This document shows positions 1-6,978 of a DNA stretch of 35,502 bases, piece by piece. The translations under genes were made by a program, and so were the position numbers. The stretch is from Clostridia bacterium (GTDB taxonomy: Bacteria; Bacillota; Clostridia; Oscillospirales; CAG-272). Position 1 is the stretch's first letter; each line of letters starts with the position of its first letter. Location: positions 1 through 35,502 of the forward strand of contig JAFQRL010000029.1 in assembly GCA_017410065.1 (NCBI GenBank). The letters are read 5' to 3'. Below the pieces are notes generated by a model. It ran no database searches, had not been told where the DNA came from, and saw only the letters and a list, made by a program, of their open reading frames with translations.

Positions 1-120
1 AAATCCTGCTTCGCAGGGTTGTATTTAGACGGATTTGATTTCATCCGAGGACTTGTCCTTGGATTTCATCTGAACGAAGTGAAGATTTCATCGTTGCCGC
101 GCAACGATTTCATTAAACCA
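1..120. repeat. GATTTCAT / short-hairpin array
   Basis: Four exact copies of GATTTCAT lie at 37-44, 62-69, 84-91 and 106-113, with start-to-start spacing of 25, 22 and 22 bases. On the minus strand each reads ATGAAATC. The DNA around and between them is largely palindromic: CCTGC/GCAGG (5-9/13-17), CGGAT/ATCCG (30-34/43-47), AGGAC/GTCCT (48-52/55-59) and the near-perfect palindrome around TCGTTG...CAACGA (91-107). Loops are often only two to four bases. No gene is visible. It looks like an intergenic repeat family made of tiny hairpins joined by a constant octamer. The function is unknown, and the array may continue beyond the left edge. Confidence 0.7.
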
Positions 121-175
121 ACAGAAAAAGAGATAACATTTTTCGGCTACGAACCGATTTGTTATCTCTTTCTGT
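121..175 (-). terminator. Long stem-loop, likely terminator
   Basis: ACAGAAAAAGAGATAACA at 121-138 pairs with TGTTATCTCTTTCTGT at 160-175, and an inner TCGG/CCGA stem caps the loop. Read on the minus strand, the stem GAGATAACA...TGTTATCTC runs into TTTTTCTGTT, which fits an intrinsic terminator for minus-strand transcripts such as the U32-uppP operon. On the plus strand the T-run is weaker. Confidence 0.55.
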
Positions 176-348
176 CGTTATAAGGGTTTGGGCTTAGCCC
201 ATATTTGCGTTTGACTTGTCAAATGCGATGCTTGCACTTTGCTCAAAGTATAAATTCTCCGCTAAGAACATCACGCTTTGCTCCCGTACTTTTTGGGGTG
301 TGGCTTCCTTTTTTTATATAACACGCTAAAGCTTCCTTTTTTTGTTTT
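176..348. other. Non-coding spacer with three small hairpins
   Basis: No credible gene is seen. Compact inverted repeats occur at GGGC-TTA-GCCC (190-200), CGTTTGAC-TT-GTCAAATG (208-225, one wobble pair) and ACTTTG-CT-CAAAGT (236-249). They continue the small-hairpin style of the left edge but lack the GATTTCAT octamer. GCTTCC followed by a T-run occurs twice near 303-316 and 331-343, just downstream of uppP. Confidence 0.5.
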
Positions 349-1203
349 TTATACCACAACGGCTCTGATAATGAAAAAGCCGAGAACGACAACACCGAGG
401 GCTATTCTGTAAATACCGAAAGCCTTGAGGTCGTGGCGCGAGACGAAGGACATAAGGAATTTAATAGCAAAGAGAGATACAACAAATGATACTACCGTGC
501 CAACGGCGAGAACGGCAAGCTCCTCAAGAGTGAAAAAGTTGCCCTTCAAGAAGAACTTCAAGACCTTAAGCCCCGATGCGGCAAGCATAAGAGGAATAGC
601 CATAAAGAAGGAGAATTCAGCACTCGCCTTTCTGGAAACGCCCGACAAAAGACCGCCGATGAAGGTAGAGCCCGAGCGAGACGTACCGGGGATCAGGGAC
701 AAGGTTTGAAAGGCTCCTATCTTAAGAGCATCAAGGTAGGTCAGCTCCTCAACGGAATTGACTCTGAAGGTCTTGTTTTTCTGACGCATCTCAAGAATTA
801 TAAAGGCAATGCCGTAGATGATGAGAGCCGCGGCGATAACCGAATAATGCTCCATATAGGTGCTGAAGAAATCGTCAAAGGCGACCTCAATTATAAGACC
901 CGCTATTCCCGCAGGCAAAATCCCGACCAGCACCTTAAGCCAAAGAGACCAGGTGCTTTTCTTTTCTGCCTCGGTTTTTCTCCTTGAAAATGGATTTAAC
1001 TTATTAAAGAATGCGACACATACAGCCGCAATGGCACCAAGCTGAATTACGACGAAGAACATATCCTTAAATGCAGCGGATGCATTGAGGGGGAGAAATT
1101 CGTCAAACAGGATTATATGTCCGGTTGAGCTGACAGGAAGCCACTCCGTGATACCCTCGATAATACCGAGGATAAATGATTTGATTATCTCAAATATTAG
1201 CAT
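349..1203 (-). CDS. uppP: Undecaprenyl-diphosphatase UppP (BacA family)
   Basis: A 284-residue polytopic membrane protein that removes a phosphate from undecaprenyl pyrophosphate, recycling the lipid carrier for peptidoglycan and other wall polymers. Both family signatures are present: EGITEWLPVSSTGH at about residues 16-29 and PGTSRSG at about 170-178. These hold the catalytic Glu, Ser and Arg residues of the BacA/UppP family. The many hydrophobic segments and the length are normal. The ATG at 1201-1203 lies nine bases downstream of the U32 gene, so the two are probably one transcript. Overexpression of family members gives bacitracin resistance. Nothing looks broken. Confidence 0.96.
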   Translation of the reverse strand: MLIFEIIKSFILGIIEGITEWLPVSSTGHIILFDEFLPLNASAAFKDMFFVVIQLGAIAAVCVAFFNKLNPFSRRKTEAEKKSTWSLWLKVLVGILPAGIAGLIIEVAFDDFFSTYMEHYSVIAAALIIYGIAFIILEMRQKNKTFRVNSVEELTYLDALKIGAFQTLSLIPGTSRSGSTFIGGLLSGVSRKASAEFSFFMAIPLMLAASGLKVLKFFLKGNFFTLEELAVLAVGTVVSFVVSLFAIKFLMSFVSRHDLKAFGIYRIALGVVVLGFFIIRAVVV

Positions 1204-1212
1204 AACTCACCT

Positions 1213-2442
1213 CTATTTTGCTCTTATTATATCTCCAACCTTCATAGGCTCGGAGGATCTTATATAAAAGTTCATATACGGGTGCGGAGTTGATTCAATG
1301 GGGTTGAGCTCCTCATCGAAAAGCTCAAATGATTCGATCTCTCTGCCGACCTTGCCGGGAGTCAAGAGCTCTATCTTATCATTTTGAGTCATTTTGTTTC
1401 GCTGGGTCATTTTCATAAGACCGCGTTTCTCGTCGTACTCAACGGCAACGGCAAGAAAAGCCTTGTCCTTTATATATCCGTTCGATGATGTTAGATTCGG
1501 ATCGACCTTTGAATCGGAAAAATAATAGCCGCTTGCGTATTCTCTATGGCTGACAGATTCAAGCTCTGAATACCAGGCGGGGTCATATACGTAATTGCCC
1601 GAGAAGTATGAGTCGATAGCCATTTTATAGGTGTTTGTGACGACAGCTGTATAATACGAGGATTTCATTCTTCCCTCGATCTTAAAGGAATCGATACCTG
1701 CCTCAATAAGCTCGGGGATATGCTCTATCGTGCAGGTGTCTCTGCTTGACATAATAAAGGTCTCGCCGTTGACCTCCTCCACGGGCATCCTGGACTCGGG
1801 TCGCTTTTCCTCCTCGATCTCATAGCCTCTGATGGTGTAATTCCATCTGCAGGGCTGGGCGCACATACCACGGTTGCCGTCTCTATCCACAAGGTGCCCC
1901 GAAAGAAGGCATCTTCCACTATAAGAAATACACATTGAGCCGTGAATGAAGCACTCAAGCTCAAGGTCGTCGGGAATGTTTGCACGAATTGCCTTTATCT
2001 CATCAAGCGTCAGCTCTCTTGCAAGAACAACGCGCTTTGCTCCCATCCTATACCAGGCGAGGCAGGCGGCGGCACTTGTTGCATTAGCTTGGGTTGAAAT
2101 ATGTATCTCCATATTCGGGATCATTTCCTGAACGAGGGCGAGAACTCCAACGTCGGCTATTATCATAGCATCAAGTCCTATATCGCGAAGCTCGGAAAGA
2201 TATTTTTTAAGAAGCTCATATTCATATTCACGAGGCATCGTATTCAAGGTGAGATAGACCTTCACCCCACGATCGTGGGCATATTTCACAGCCTCGCGAA
2301 GCTCTTCTACGGTAAAGTTATCAGCCGCGGCTCTCATTCCGAATATCTGACCTGCAAGATATACTGCATCTGCACCGAATAGTATAGCAGATCTCATTTT
2401 CTCGAAATTGCCTGCGGGCGAAAGAATTTCGGGTCTTTTCAT
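1213..2442 (-). CDS. U32 family peptidase / tRNA hydroxylation-type protein
   Basis: 409 residues. The N-terminus (MKRPEILSPAGNFEKM) and TIM-barrel-like body are typical of peptidase family U32. The family signature is clear: ELECFIHGSMC...SGRC at about 161-178, with Cys164, Cys171, Cys178, Cys194 and Cys198 giving the cysteine cluster thought to hold an iron-sulfur centre. Members were first called collagenases. Several bacterial relatives (TrhP, RlhA) instead act in prephenate-dependent hydroxylation of tRNA or 23S rRNA, which is the more likely role here. The exact substrate cannot be read from the sequence, so no symbol is given. The start is supported by AGGGGA upstream and a promoter at 2472-2500. 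Confidence 0.88.
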   Translation of the reverse strand: MKRPEILSPAGNFEKMRSAILFGADAVYLAGQIFGMRAAADNFTVEELREAVKYAHDRGVKVYLTLNTMPREYEYELLKKYLSELRDIGLDAMIIADVGVLALVQEMIPNMEIHISTQANATSAAACLAWYRMGAKRVVLARELTLDEIKAIRANIPDDLELECFIHGSMCISYSGRCLLSGHLVDRDGNRGMCAQPCRWNYTIRGYEIEEEKRPESRMPVEEVNGETFIMSSRDTCTIEHIPELIEAGIDSFKIEGRMKSSYYTAVVTNTYKMAIDSYFSGNYVYDPAWYSELESVSHREYASGYYFSDSKVDPNLTSSNGYIKDKAFLAVAVEYDEKRGLMKMTQRNKMTQNDKIELLTPGKVGREIESFELFDEELNPIESTPHPYMNFYIRSSEPMKVGDIIRAK

Positions 2443-2471
2443 TATATTCCCCTTAATTGATTGATAGAATT

Positions 2472-2500
2472 ATTTTATCATATTCCAAGATTAAAAACAA
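2472..2500 (-). promoter_or_regulatory. Sigma-A promoter for U32-uppP
   Basis: On the minus strand, TTGTTT (2495-2500), a 17-base spacer and TAAAAT (2472-2477) with an upstream TG (extended -10). It lies about 30 bases before the U32 start in a very AT-rich gap. Confidence 0.6.
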
Positions 2501-2544
2501 TATATATATTAGCTAATTTATAATATATAAGAATTGCGGCGTCT

Positions 2545-3645
2545 TTACTTCTCATCGGGGATCAGGATAATATCAAGCTCCCAGGCAGGCACACAACAAA
2601 GGCGGCGGATATATATTTTATAGAATGGATAGGTCTCCCGAAGATAATTTGTGAGATAGAATACATCGCAGCTTCTGTGATAAGCCGAGACAAGCAGCGC
2701 GGGCTTTGTGCGTCTTATAGTCTCCTCCGAGCCAACAAGCGCGGGCAGCTCAGCCCCTTCCACGTCATATTTAATGTAGTCCACATTTGACGGACTTATG
2801 CTGTCGATGGTTACAAGTGAAACGTCGCTCTCTTTATGCTCAAATGAGGCTGTTGCGCTTGCGGTGGAGTTGCGATTTCCACTGCTGAAAAATGAGCCGA
2901 CCGTGTTTTCGCTCCAAGCGGCAGCATTATATGCTTTTATTGAAATATCATTTTCTGCCTCAATATATCTTAAGAGTTTCTTATAATTTCTGGTATCAGG
3001 CTCTATTGCTACCGCCGACCTTAAATTCGAAAAATAGGTCTTTGCTTCTCTCAAGGTATCGCCGTTATAAGCACCTGCATCAATGACGGTTTTTATATTT
3101 TCCTTCTCAAATAGCGAATATAGCTCTTCCCTCGTTGCCGTCTCCGAAAGATACTTCATTGAGCCTGTGAGCTTATATTTAATAACGGTGGCAAGGGTTG
3201 CTTTTGACTTATCGTCGCAAAGTGAATCATAAGCAGACATAATTTCGTTATAATGATCGTTAAAGAATTCCCGATCGAAATACTCCTCACCCGCAACAGG
3301 CATATCGGGTATTAGCATCTCGTGCTTTGAATCGATATCACAAAGCATATCCAGGACCTCTTTGCGGTTCGAAGCAAAGGACAAGAGAATGATAAAATCC
3401 GAATATTTTTCCTTTATCTCCGAGAAGGATAAAACTCTTTTGCCGTGAAAGCTATGTCCCCTGACAAATCCATCTGAGGCAAAAAAGTCGGCTATCGTTA
3501 CGTTATACTTATCAAGTCTTGCTATGAGCTTATCTGCGCCGTTGCCCATTCCGTAGCAAACTATCGGTCTTGTTTCTGCCGCCAGCCTATCCCAAAGATC
3601 CTCCGTGCAAGGATAGCTCGGCAAAAGCATATCTATTTCTTTCAT
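2545..3645 (-). CDS. FkbM family methyltransferase with N-terminal Rossmann-like domain
   Basis: 366 residues in two parts. Residues about 185-330 form an FkbM-type SAM-dependent methyltransferase: motif I VIDAGAYNGDT (187-197), an acidic strand end AIEPD (213-217), and YIKYDVEGAE (290-299), the FkbM hallmark. Residues about 26-110 resemble a small nucleotide-binding fold, with CYGMGNGADKL at 30-40 and VLSFSEIKEKYSDFIILLSF at 71-90. A linker of about 60 residues separates them. FkbM enzymes usually O-methylate sugars or polyketides, so a surface-glycan substrate is reasonable but inferred. It is a single gene, divergent from the HIT gene, and GGAGA precedes the ATG. Confidence 0.85.
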   Translation of the reverse strand: MKEIDMLLPSYPCTEDLWDRLAAETRPIVCYGMGNGADKLIARLDKYNVTIADFFASDGFVRGHSFHGKRVLSFSEIKEKYSDFIILLSFASNRKEVLDMLCDIDSKHEMLIPDMPVAGEEYFDREFFNDHYNEIMSAYDSLCDDKSKATLATVIKYKLTGSMKYLSETATREELYSLFEKENIKTVIDAGAYNGDTLREAKTYFSNLRSAVAIEPDTRNYKKLLRYIEAENDISIKAYNAAAWSENTVGSFFSSGNRNSTASATASFEHKESDVSLVTIDSISPSNVDYIKYDVEGAELPALVGSEETIRRTKPALLVSAYHRSCDVFYLTNYLRETYPFYKIYIRRLCCVPAWELDIILIPDEK

Positions 3646-3692
3646 ATTATCTCCGGCCTTAAGTAAAATGTTATAAAAAAACTAATACTCTA

Positions 3693-3721
3693 TTGAAATT
3701 CAGAAACTGTTGTGGTAAAAT
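3693..3721 (+). promoter_or_regulatory. Sigma-A promoter for the HIT gene
   Basis: TTGAAA (3693-3698), 17-base spacer, TAAAAT (3716-3721), about 30 bases before the ATG. A good AGGAAGG ribosome-binding site follows at 3739-3745. Confidence 0.7.
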
Positions 3722-3753
3722 AAATATATATTAAGAATAGGAAGGTTTATTTT

Positions 3754-4092
3754 ATGGATTGTTTATTCTGTGCAATTATAAAGGGAGATATCCCCTCGAA
3801 AAAGGTGTATGAGGATGAATATTGCTATTCGTTTATGGATATTAATCCTCAGGCTCCCATCCACTGCCTTGTTGTACCCAAGGTGCACATCGCATCGGCA
3901 GATGAAATAACCGCTGAAAGCGCGCCTATTGTTGCCAAGATATTTGAGGCTATACCCAAGATCGCGGCAGAGCTTGGTCTTGCTGATGGTTACAGAGTTA
4001 TCACAAACGTTGGCGAGAACGGATGCCAATCTGTTAAGCACATTCATTTCCATATTCTCGGCGGCAAAAAGCTCTCTGAAAATATGGGTTGA
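3754..4092 (+). CDS. HIT family protein (HinT-like nucleotide hydrolase)
   Basis: 112 residues, the usual size of a bacterial HinT-type histidine-triad protein. Residues 3-8 (CLFCAI) and GDIPSKKVYED match the family N-terminus. NVGENGCQSVKHIHFHILGG (85-104) holds the H-x-H-x-H triad (His96, His98, His100) whose last His is the catalytic nucleophile in this family. HinT proteins are homodimers that hydrolyse purine nucleoside phosphoramidates and aminoacyl-adenylates; the physiological substrate is usually unknown. It is monocistronic, with its own promoter, and converges on rplS across a shared terminator. Confidence 0.93.
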   Translation: MDCLFCAIIKGDIPSKKVYEDEYCYSFMDINPQAPIHCLVVPKVHIASADEITAESAPIVAKIFEAIPKIAAELGLADGYRVITNVGENGCQSVKHIHFHILGGKKLSENMG

Positions 4093-4165
4093 CAGCGTAC
4101 CAGATGCTCCGTGCGCCTGATCCGCTTTGTTCGCATTGCCGACCAAAAGAATAATTTAATGAGAC

Positions 4166-4200
4166 AAAAAAGCAGGGCGCAATTCGCGCCCTGCTTTTTT
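4166..4200. terminator. Bidirectional intrinsic terminator
   Basis: A perfect 15-base inverted repeat: AAAAAAGCAGGGCGC (4166-4180) and GCGCCCTGCTTTTTT (4186-4200) around an AATTC loop. The GC-rich core plus A-run and T-run make it work in both directions, ending the HIT transcript and the convergent rplS transcript. Confidence 0.95.
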
Positions 4201-4217
4201 GAAAGGTGGAGATCAGA

Positions 4218-4559
4218 TCAGATCTTCTCCTTAACCTTTGCTGCCTTACCAACTCTGGAACGAAGATAGTAGAGCTTAGCGCGACGAACCTTAGCCTCGC
4301 GGAATACTACGATCTTGTCAACGTTGGGAGAATGAAGGGGGAAGGTCTTTTCAACACCAACGCCGTAGGAAACGCGTCTTACAGTGAAGGTCTCGGAGAT
4401 TCCGCCGCCGTGCTTAGCGATAACGGTACCCTCGAACATCTGAATTCTTTCCTTCTCACCCTCGACGATCTTAACGTAAACCTTTACGCCGTCGCCGATG
4501 CCGAACTGAGGTACTTCGGACTTAAGCTGCTCACTTACAAAAGCCTGGATCTTTTCCAT
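4218..4559 (-). CDS. rplS: Ribosomal protein bL19
   Basis: 113 residues with the chosen start, matching the normal length of bL19. It is a 50S protein at the interface with the small subunit. Recognisable segments are [36 protein letters not shown], and the C-terminal [21 protein letters not shown]. The frame stays open 14 codons upstream, but the ATG at 4557-4559 is preceded by AAGGAGG at eight bases and gives the conserved MEKIQ start, so the longer form is rejected. It is transcribed alone from a strong promoter (4658-4686), with a 5' leader of about 90 bases that may be regulatory. Confidence 0.97.
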   Translation of the reverse strand: MEKIQAFVSEQLKSEVPQFGIGDGVKVYVKIVEGEKERIQMFEGTVIAKHGGGISETFTVRRVSYGVGVEKTFPLHSPNVDKIVVFREAKVRRAKLYYLRSRVGKAAKVKEKI

Positions 4560-4567
4560 TTTTATGG

Positions 4568-4574
4568 CCTCCTT
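4568..4574 (-). promoter_or_regulatory. Ribosome-binding site fixing the rplS start
   Basis: AAGGAGG on the minus strand, eight bases before ATG 4557-4559. It excludes the upstream in-frame start at 4601. Confidence 0.85.
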
Positions 4575-4579
4575 ATAAC

Positions 4580-4651
4580 TTCGGACGTTCGTACAGAGCA
4601 TCGCAGAGGACCGTCCTGATAATTTACATACGTATATACATACGCACAGAT
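4580..4651 (-). promoter_or_regulatory. Possible rplS (L19) mRNA leader
   Basis: The transcript from the 4658-4663 -10 box would carry about 90 untranslated bases. They include a stem GGACG (4583-4587) / CGTCC (4612-4616) close to the ribosome-binding site, and an alternating CGTATGTATATACGTATG-like stretch (4625-4643). Autoregulatory L19 leaders are known in low-GC Gram-positives, but I cannot confirm a match to that RNA family by eye. Confidence 0.35.
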
Positions 4652-4657
4652 GGAACT

Positions 4658-4686
4658 ATTATATCACATATCACCAAAAAAATCAA
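4658..4686 (-). promoter_or_regulatory. Strong sigma-A promoter for rplS
   Basis: Minus strand TTGATT (4681-4686), 17-base spacer, perfect TATAAT (4658-4663), preceded by TGA (extended -10). Confidence 0.85.
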
Positions 4687-4718
4687 TAGATTTTATAAAA
4701 AAACTTAATTTTTTTGGT
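4673..4718 (-). terminator. AT-rich inverted repeat after the phosphatase gene
   Basis: ACCAAAAAAAT (4673-4683) is the exact inverse of ATTTTTTTGGT (4708-4718), with an inner A7/T7 pairing. It begins at the stop codon of the phosphatase gene and overlaps the rplS -35 box. Without GC pairs it would be a weak terminator, so some read-through into rplS is possible. Confidence 0.35.
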
Positions 4719-5422
4719 TATTTTTCCAAAAAAGCCTTATCCCAGATGGCATCAGAAGAATTTTTGATCCTTTCTGCATATTCCCCTATCTTACGAATCG
4801 CCTTGGAAAAATGATCGTATGCCGATCTTGTTCGATTATGAATATCACTGCCAATAGCCACGATTACTCCCGACTCAAGCCATTCATAGAGCTGCTTATT
4901 ACGGAAGAAGCTACAAAGTGCCGAGGCATTGACCTGAGCCTTGGCTCCGATTTTTAAAAGCTTATTAATGTTTTCCGGATCGTACCTATCGACGTGAGCC
5001 AAAACGACGTCGATACCGCTTTTGATGATCGCCTTGACACTCTTTATATATCCCTCGGAAAATCCCGAAAAAGGAAGCTCAAGAAGCAAAGTGTCAGTGC
5101 CCGATATCAGAAGCTTATCTAAGGATGCCATTTTTTCAAGCCCCTCGCAAAGCAAGACCTCTGCTCCGAGCAGAAGCTTTGGACGAGACTCGGTGAGGCT
5201 TGAAGAAAGCATCTCAAATGCTAAAGCTCGCCTTTCAAGGAATCCATCGACAGTGTGAGAGTTAGGATAAAAATGCGGTGTTGCAATTATCCTTTTAACT
5301 CCGTGCTCTGCGGCAAGATCAAGCTGAGCCTCGGATTCGCTCACAGAATAGGAGCCGTGATCTGCGCCCGGAAGCACGTGCGTGTGGAAATCAACGATAT
5401 CAAGCCTTGGTGACATAATCAC
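4718..5422 (-). CDS. PHP-type tyrosine-protein phosphatase (CpsB/YwqE family)
   Basis: 234 residues. A metal-dependent PHP-fold phosphatase that dephosphorylates the BY-kinase encoded next to it. Visible metal-site motifs are DFHTH (11-15), ATPHF (47-51), LLLGAEVLL near 100, VLAHVDRYD near 146 and IGSDIHNRT near 192. Related enzymes usually have DDG after the HxH motif; here it reads ADHG (20-23), with His22 in place of the second Asp. The start used is GTG at 5420-5422, overlapping the kinase stop (GTGA). An ATG two codons on (5414-5416) is equally plausible. Last gene of the lipoprotein-Wzz-kinase-phosphatase operon. Confidence 0.88.
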   Translation of the reverse strand: MIMSPRLDIVDFHTHVLPGADHGSYSVSESEAQLDLAAEHGVKRIIATPHFYPNSHTVDGFLERRALAFEMLSSSLTESRPKLLLGAEVLLCEGLEKMASLDKLLISGTDTLLLELPFSGFSEGYIKSVKAIIKSGIDVVLAHVDRYDPENINKLLKIGAKAQVNASALCSFFRNKQLYEWLESGVIVAIGSDIHNRTRSAYDHFSKAIRKIGEYAERIKNSSDAIWDKAFLEK

Positions 5423-6141
5423 TCACCGGAATAATTATTATACTTATCGCTATACTTATATTTACCGCTTGAGCTCTTAAGCTTCGCGCCTGAAAATACG
5501 GTACCGACTATCTCTGCGCCAACCTGATTCAAGCGATTGATACATTCCGCCAAAGACTTTGTGTCCGAATGGTCTGCAAAAGTTGAAATAATGTAGCCGT
5601 TAACGTAGTTGTTATACATAAGCGCATCGGTAACAAGATTTACAGGGGGAGTATCGATTATAATATAATCGAATTCACTCTCGCACTCCGCAAAGAGCTT
5701 TTCCATCATTGATGAAGAAAGAAGCTGTGTGGGCTTCAAAGACTTTGCACCGGAGGTGAGGATCGTGAGATTCTTATCCTCAAGAACTGTGAAATTCGGC
5801 TCCTCGTCAACTCCTGCAAGGAATTCGCTCAGACCGTTCTTCTCCTCGTCTATACCAAAGAGCTCGCTGATTTTGGGAGCTCTCATATCGGAATCAATGA
5901 GAAGCACCTTTTTATCCTCGGAGTTCTGGGCGATCGTTAGAGCGAGATTTGCCGACACGGTGGATTTACCCTCCGAAGGCAATGCACTTGTGACAACGAG
6001 CTTTTTACATTTATCGTCAACACCGATATAAACAATATTTGTGTAGAGCGAGCTATATGCTTCCCTTAAGGCGAAGGGCGAATTCTCATCAAGAATACCG
6101 AACTCAACGAGCTCTTCCTTTTTGCGTTTAAAAATGCTCAT
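5419..6141 (-). CDS. CpsD/YwqD-type bacterial tyrosine kinase (BY-kinase)
   Basis: 240 residues, a soluble cytoplasmic kinase domain. Walker A PSEGKST (55-61), Walker A' LLIDSDMRAP (80-89) and Walker B YIIIDTPP (159-166) are all intact. A C-terminal tyrosine cluster (Tyr228, 230, 234 and 237 in GKYKYSDKYNNYSGE) is the usual autophosphorylation site. In Firmicutes this domain must bind the cytoplasmic tail of a Wzz-like membrane partner to be active, and that partner is the gene immediately before it. A strong AAGGAGGGG precedes the ATG. Control of polysaccharide export or chain length is the expected job, although no glycan genes are adjacent. Confidence 0.93.
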   Translation of the reverse strand: MSIFKRKKEELVEFGILDENSPFALREAYSSLYTNIVYIGVDDKCKKLVVTSALPSEGKSTVSANLALTIAQNSEDKKVLLIDSDMRAPKISELFGIDEEKNGLSEFLAGVDEEPNFTVLEDKNLTILTSGAKSLKPTQLLSSSMMEKLFAECESEFDYIIIDTPPVNLVTDALMYNNYVNGYIISTFADHSDTKSLAECINRLNQVGAEIVGTVFSGAKLKSSSGKYKYSDKYNNYSGE

Positions 6142-6153
6142 CTCTTCCCCTCC

Positions 6154-6858
6154 TTAATTATTTGATTCGGGGCGCGGAATAACGCCAAGAACAGGAATAT
6201 CAAAGTTGCTCTCAAGCTTTTCCTTTGTGCGGATAACAACGTCAAATCTGGAACGAATAAACACAGCGAGATCAGAAAGAATAAAGCCGATAGCAAAGCC
6301 GATAGCAAAATTGCGAACAGAATTCTTGCTGTCGGGTCCCGACGGGATGCTGGGGCTGTCGATCCTGTCGACTCTGATGGCGTAACCCATATTTTGAACA
6401 TTGCTTCTGAGAAGCTCGCCCGCAACGTCTGCTATCTCGTAGGAAAGACGCGGATCGTCGGAGGTGACCTTGAAGTAATAGCAGGTCGTTTCGCTATTGC
6501 AAAGCGAAATAGACATAGTGCTCTTTATCTGGTTTGCCGAAAGGTCGGTGCCCAGAGCGCGCTTAACGTTTTCGCAAAAATCGTTTGTGTTGATAATTTC
6601 CTTTGCGTTTGCGATCATACCCTGCATTGCAAGGATCTCGTTGGAATTAAGACCTGTGGTACTGGAATCATCGTCCTCGTAAGGAACCTTGATTACCATA
6701 AATTTTCCCGTTGTGGAATATTCATCGGCCTTGAAAAATTCGGAATATATTCCGAATGCCGCACCGAGAACTAACGAGACAATCGCGATCAACCAAAGCA
6801 TCGGGCGGAAAATATCCCAAAGCTTTTTTATAGTGATCTCGTCTTTTTTTGCGTTCAT
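6154..6858 (-). CDS. Wzz/CapA-type chain-length determinant and kinase activator
   Basis: 234 residues with two membrane spans, about 15-36 (MLWLIAIVSLVLGAAFGIYSEFF) and about 183-204 (FAIGFAIGFILSDLAVFI), and an extracellular domain between them. A short cytoplasmic tail (ESNFDIPVLGVIPRP) is the segment that docks and activates CpsD-type kinases in Gram-positives. Together with the next gene it makes a split Wzc-like co-polymerase and kinase. Length and layout are normal. It sits 12 bases upstream of the kinase gene and about 120 bases after the lipoprotein gene. Confidence 0.9.
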   Translation of the reverse strand: MNAKKDEITIKKLWDIFRPMLWLIAIVSLVLGAAFGIYSEFFKADEYSTTGKFMVIKVPYEDDDSSTTGLNSNEILAMQGMIANAKEIINTNDFCENVKRALGTDLSANQIKSTMSISLCNSETTCYYFKVTSDDPRLSYEIADVAGELLRSNVQNMGYAIRVDRIDSPSIPSGPDSKNSVRNFAIGFAIGFILSDLAVFIRSRFDVVIRTKEKLESNFDIPVLGVIPRPESNN

Positions 6859-6978
6859 AATAGCCTCACCTTTTATAAATATTTCAAGAGATAGTGCTTA
6901 TATTACCGACGACGGTCAGGGTGCTGCGGATCCGCCTCACTCTGACCGTATGGGTTTTCTTGATCAACTGCGGAAATA
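6859..6978 (-). other. Intercistronic spacer with 38-base imperfect palindrome
   Basis: ACGGTCAG (6912-6919) and CTGACCGT (6942-6949) form the ends of a near-continuous palindrome (6912-6949) centred on GGATCC. It has no T-run on either strand, so it looks like an mRNA processing or stability hairpin rather than a terminator. It may lower expression of the Wzz-kinase-phosphatase part relative to the lipoprotein. Confidence 0.5.

Noticed and set aside
1..120. Possible CRISPR array at the left edge
   Set aside because: The constant unit is only eight bases and the intervals are palindromes, not unique spacers; no cas gene is present.
4560..4601. Longer N-terminus for L19
   Set aside because: The internal ATG has an ideal ribosome-binding site and gives the conserved family start; the extra residues would cover that site.
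4673..4718. Strong terminator between the phosphatase gene and rplS
   Set aside because: The inverted repeat is all A/T apart from two G:C pairs, so it is listed only at low confidence.
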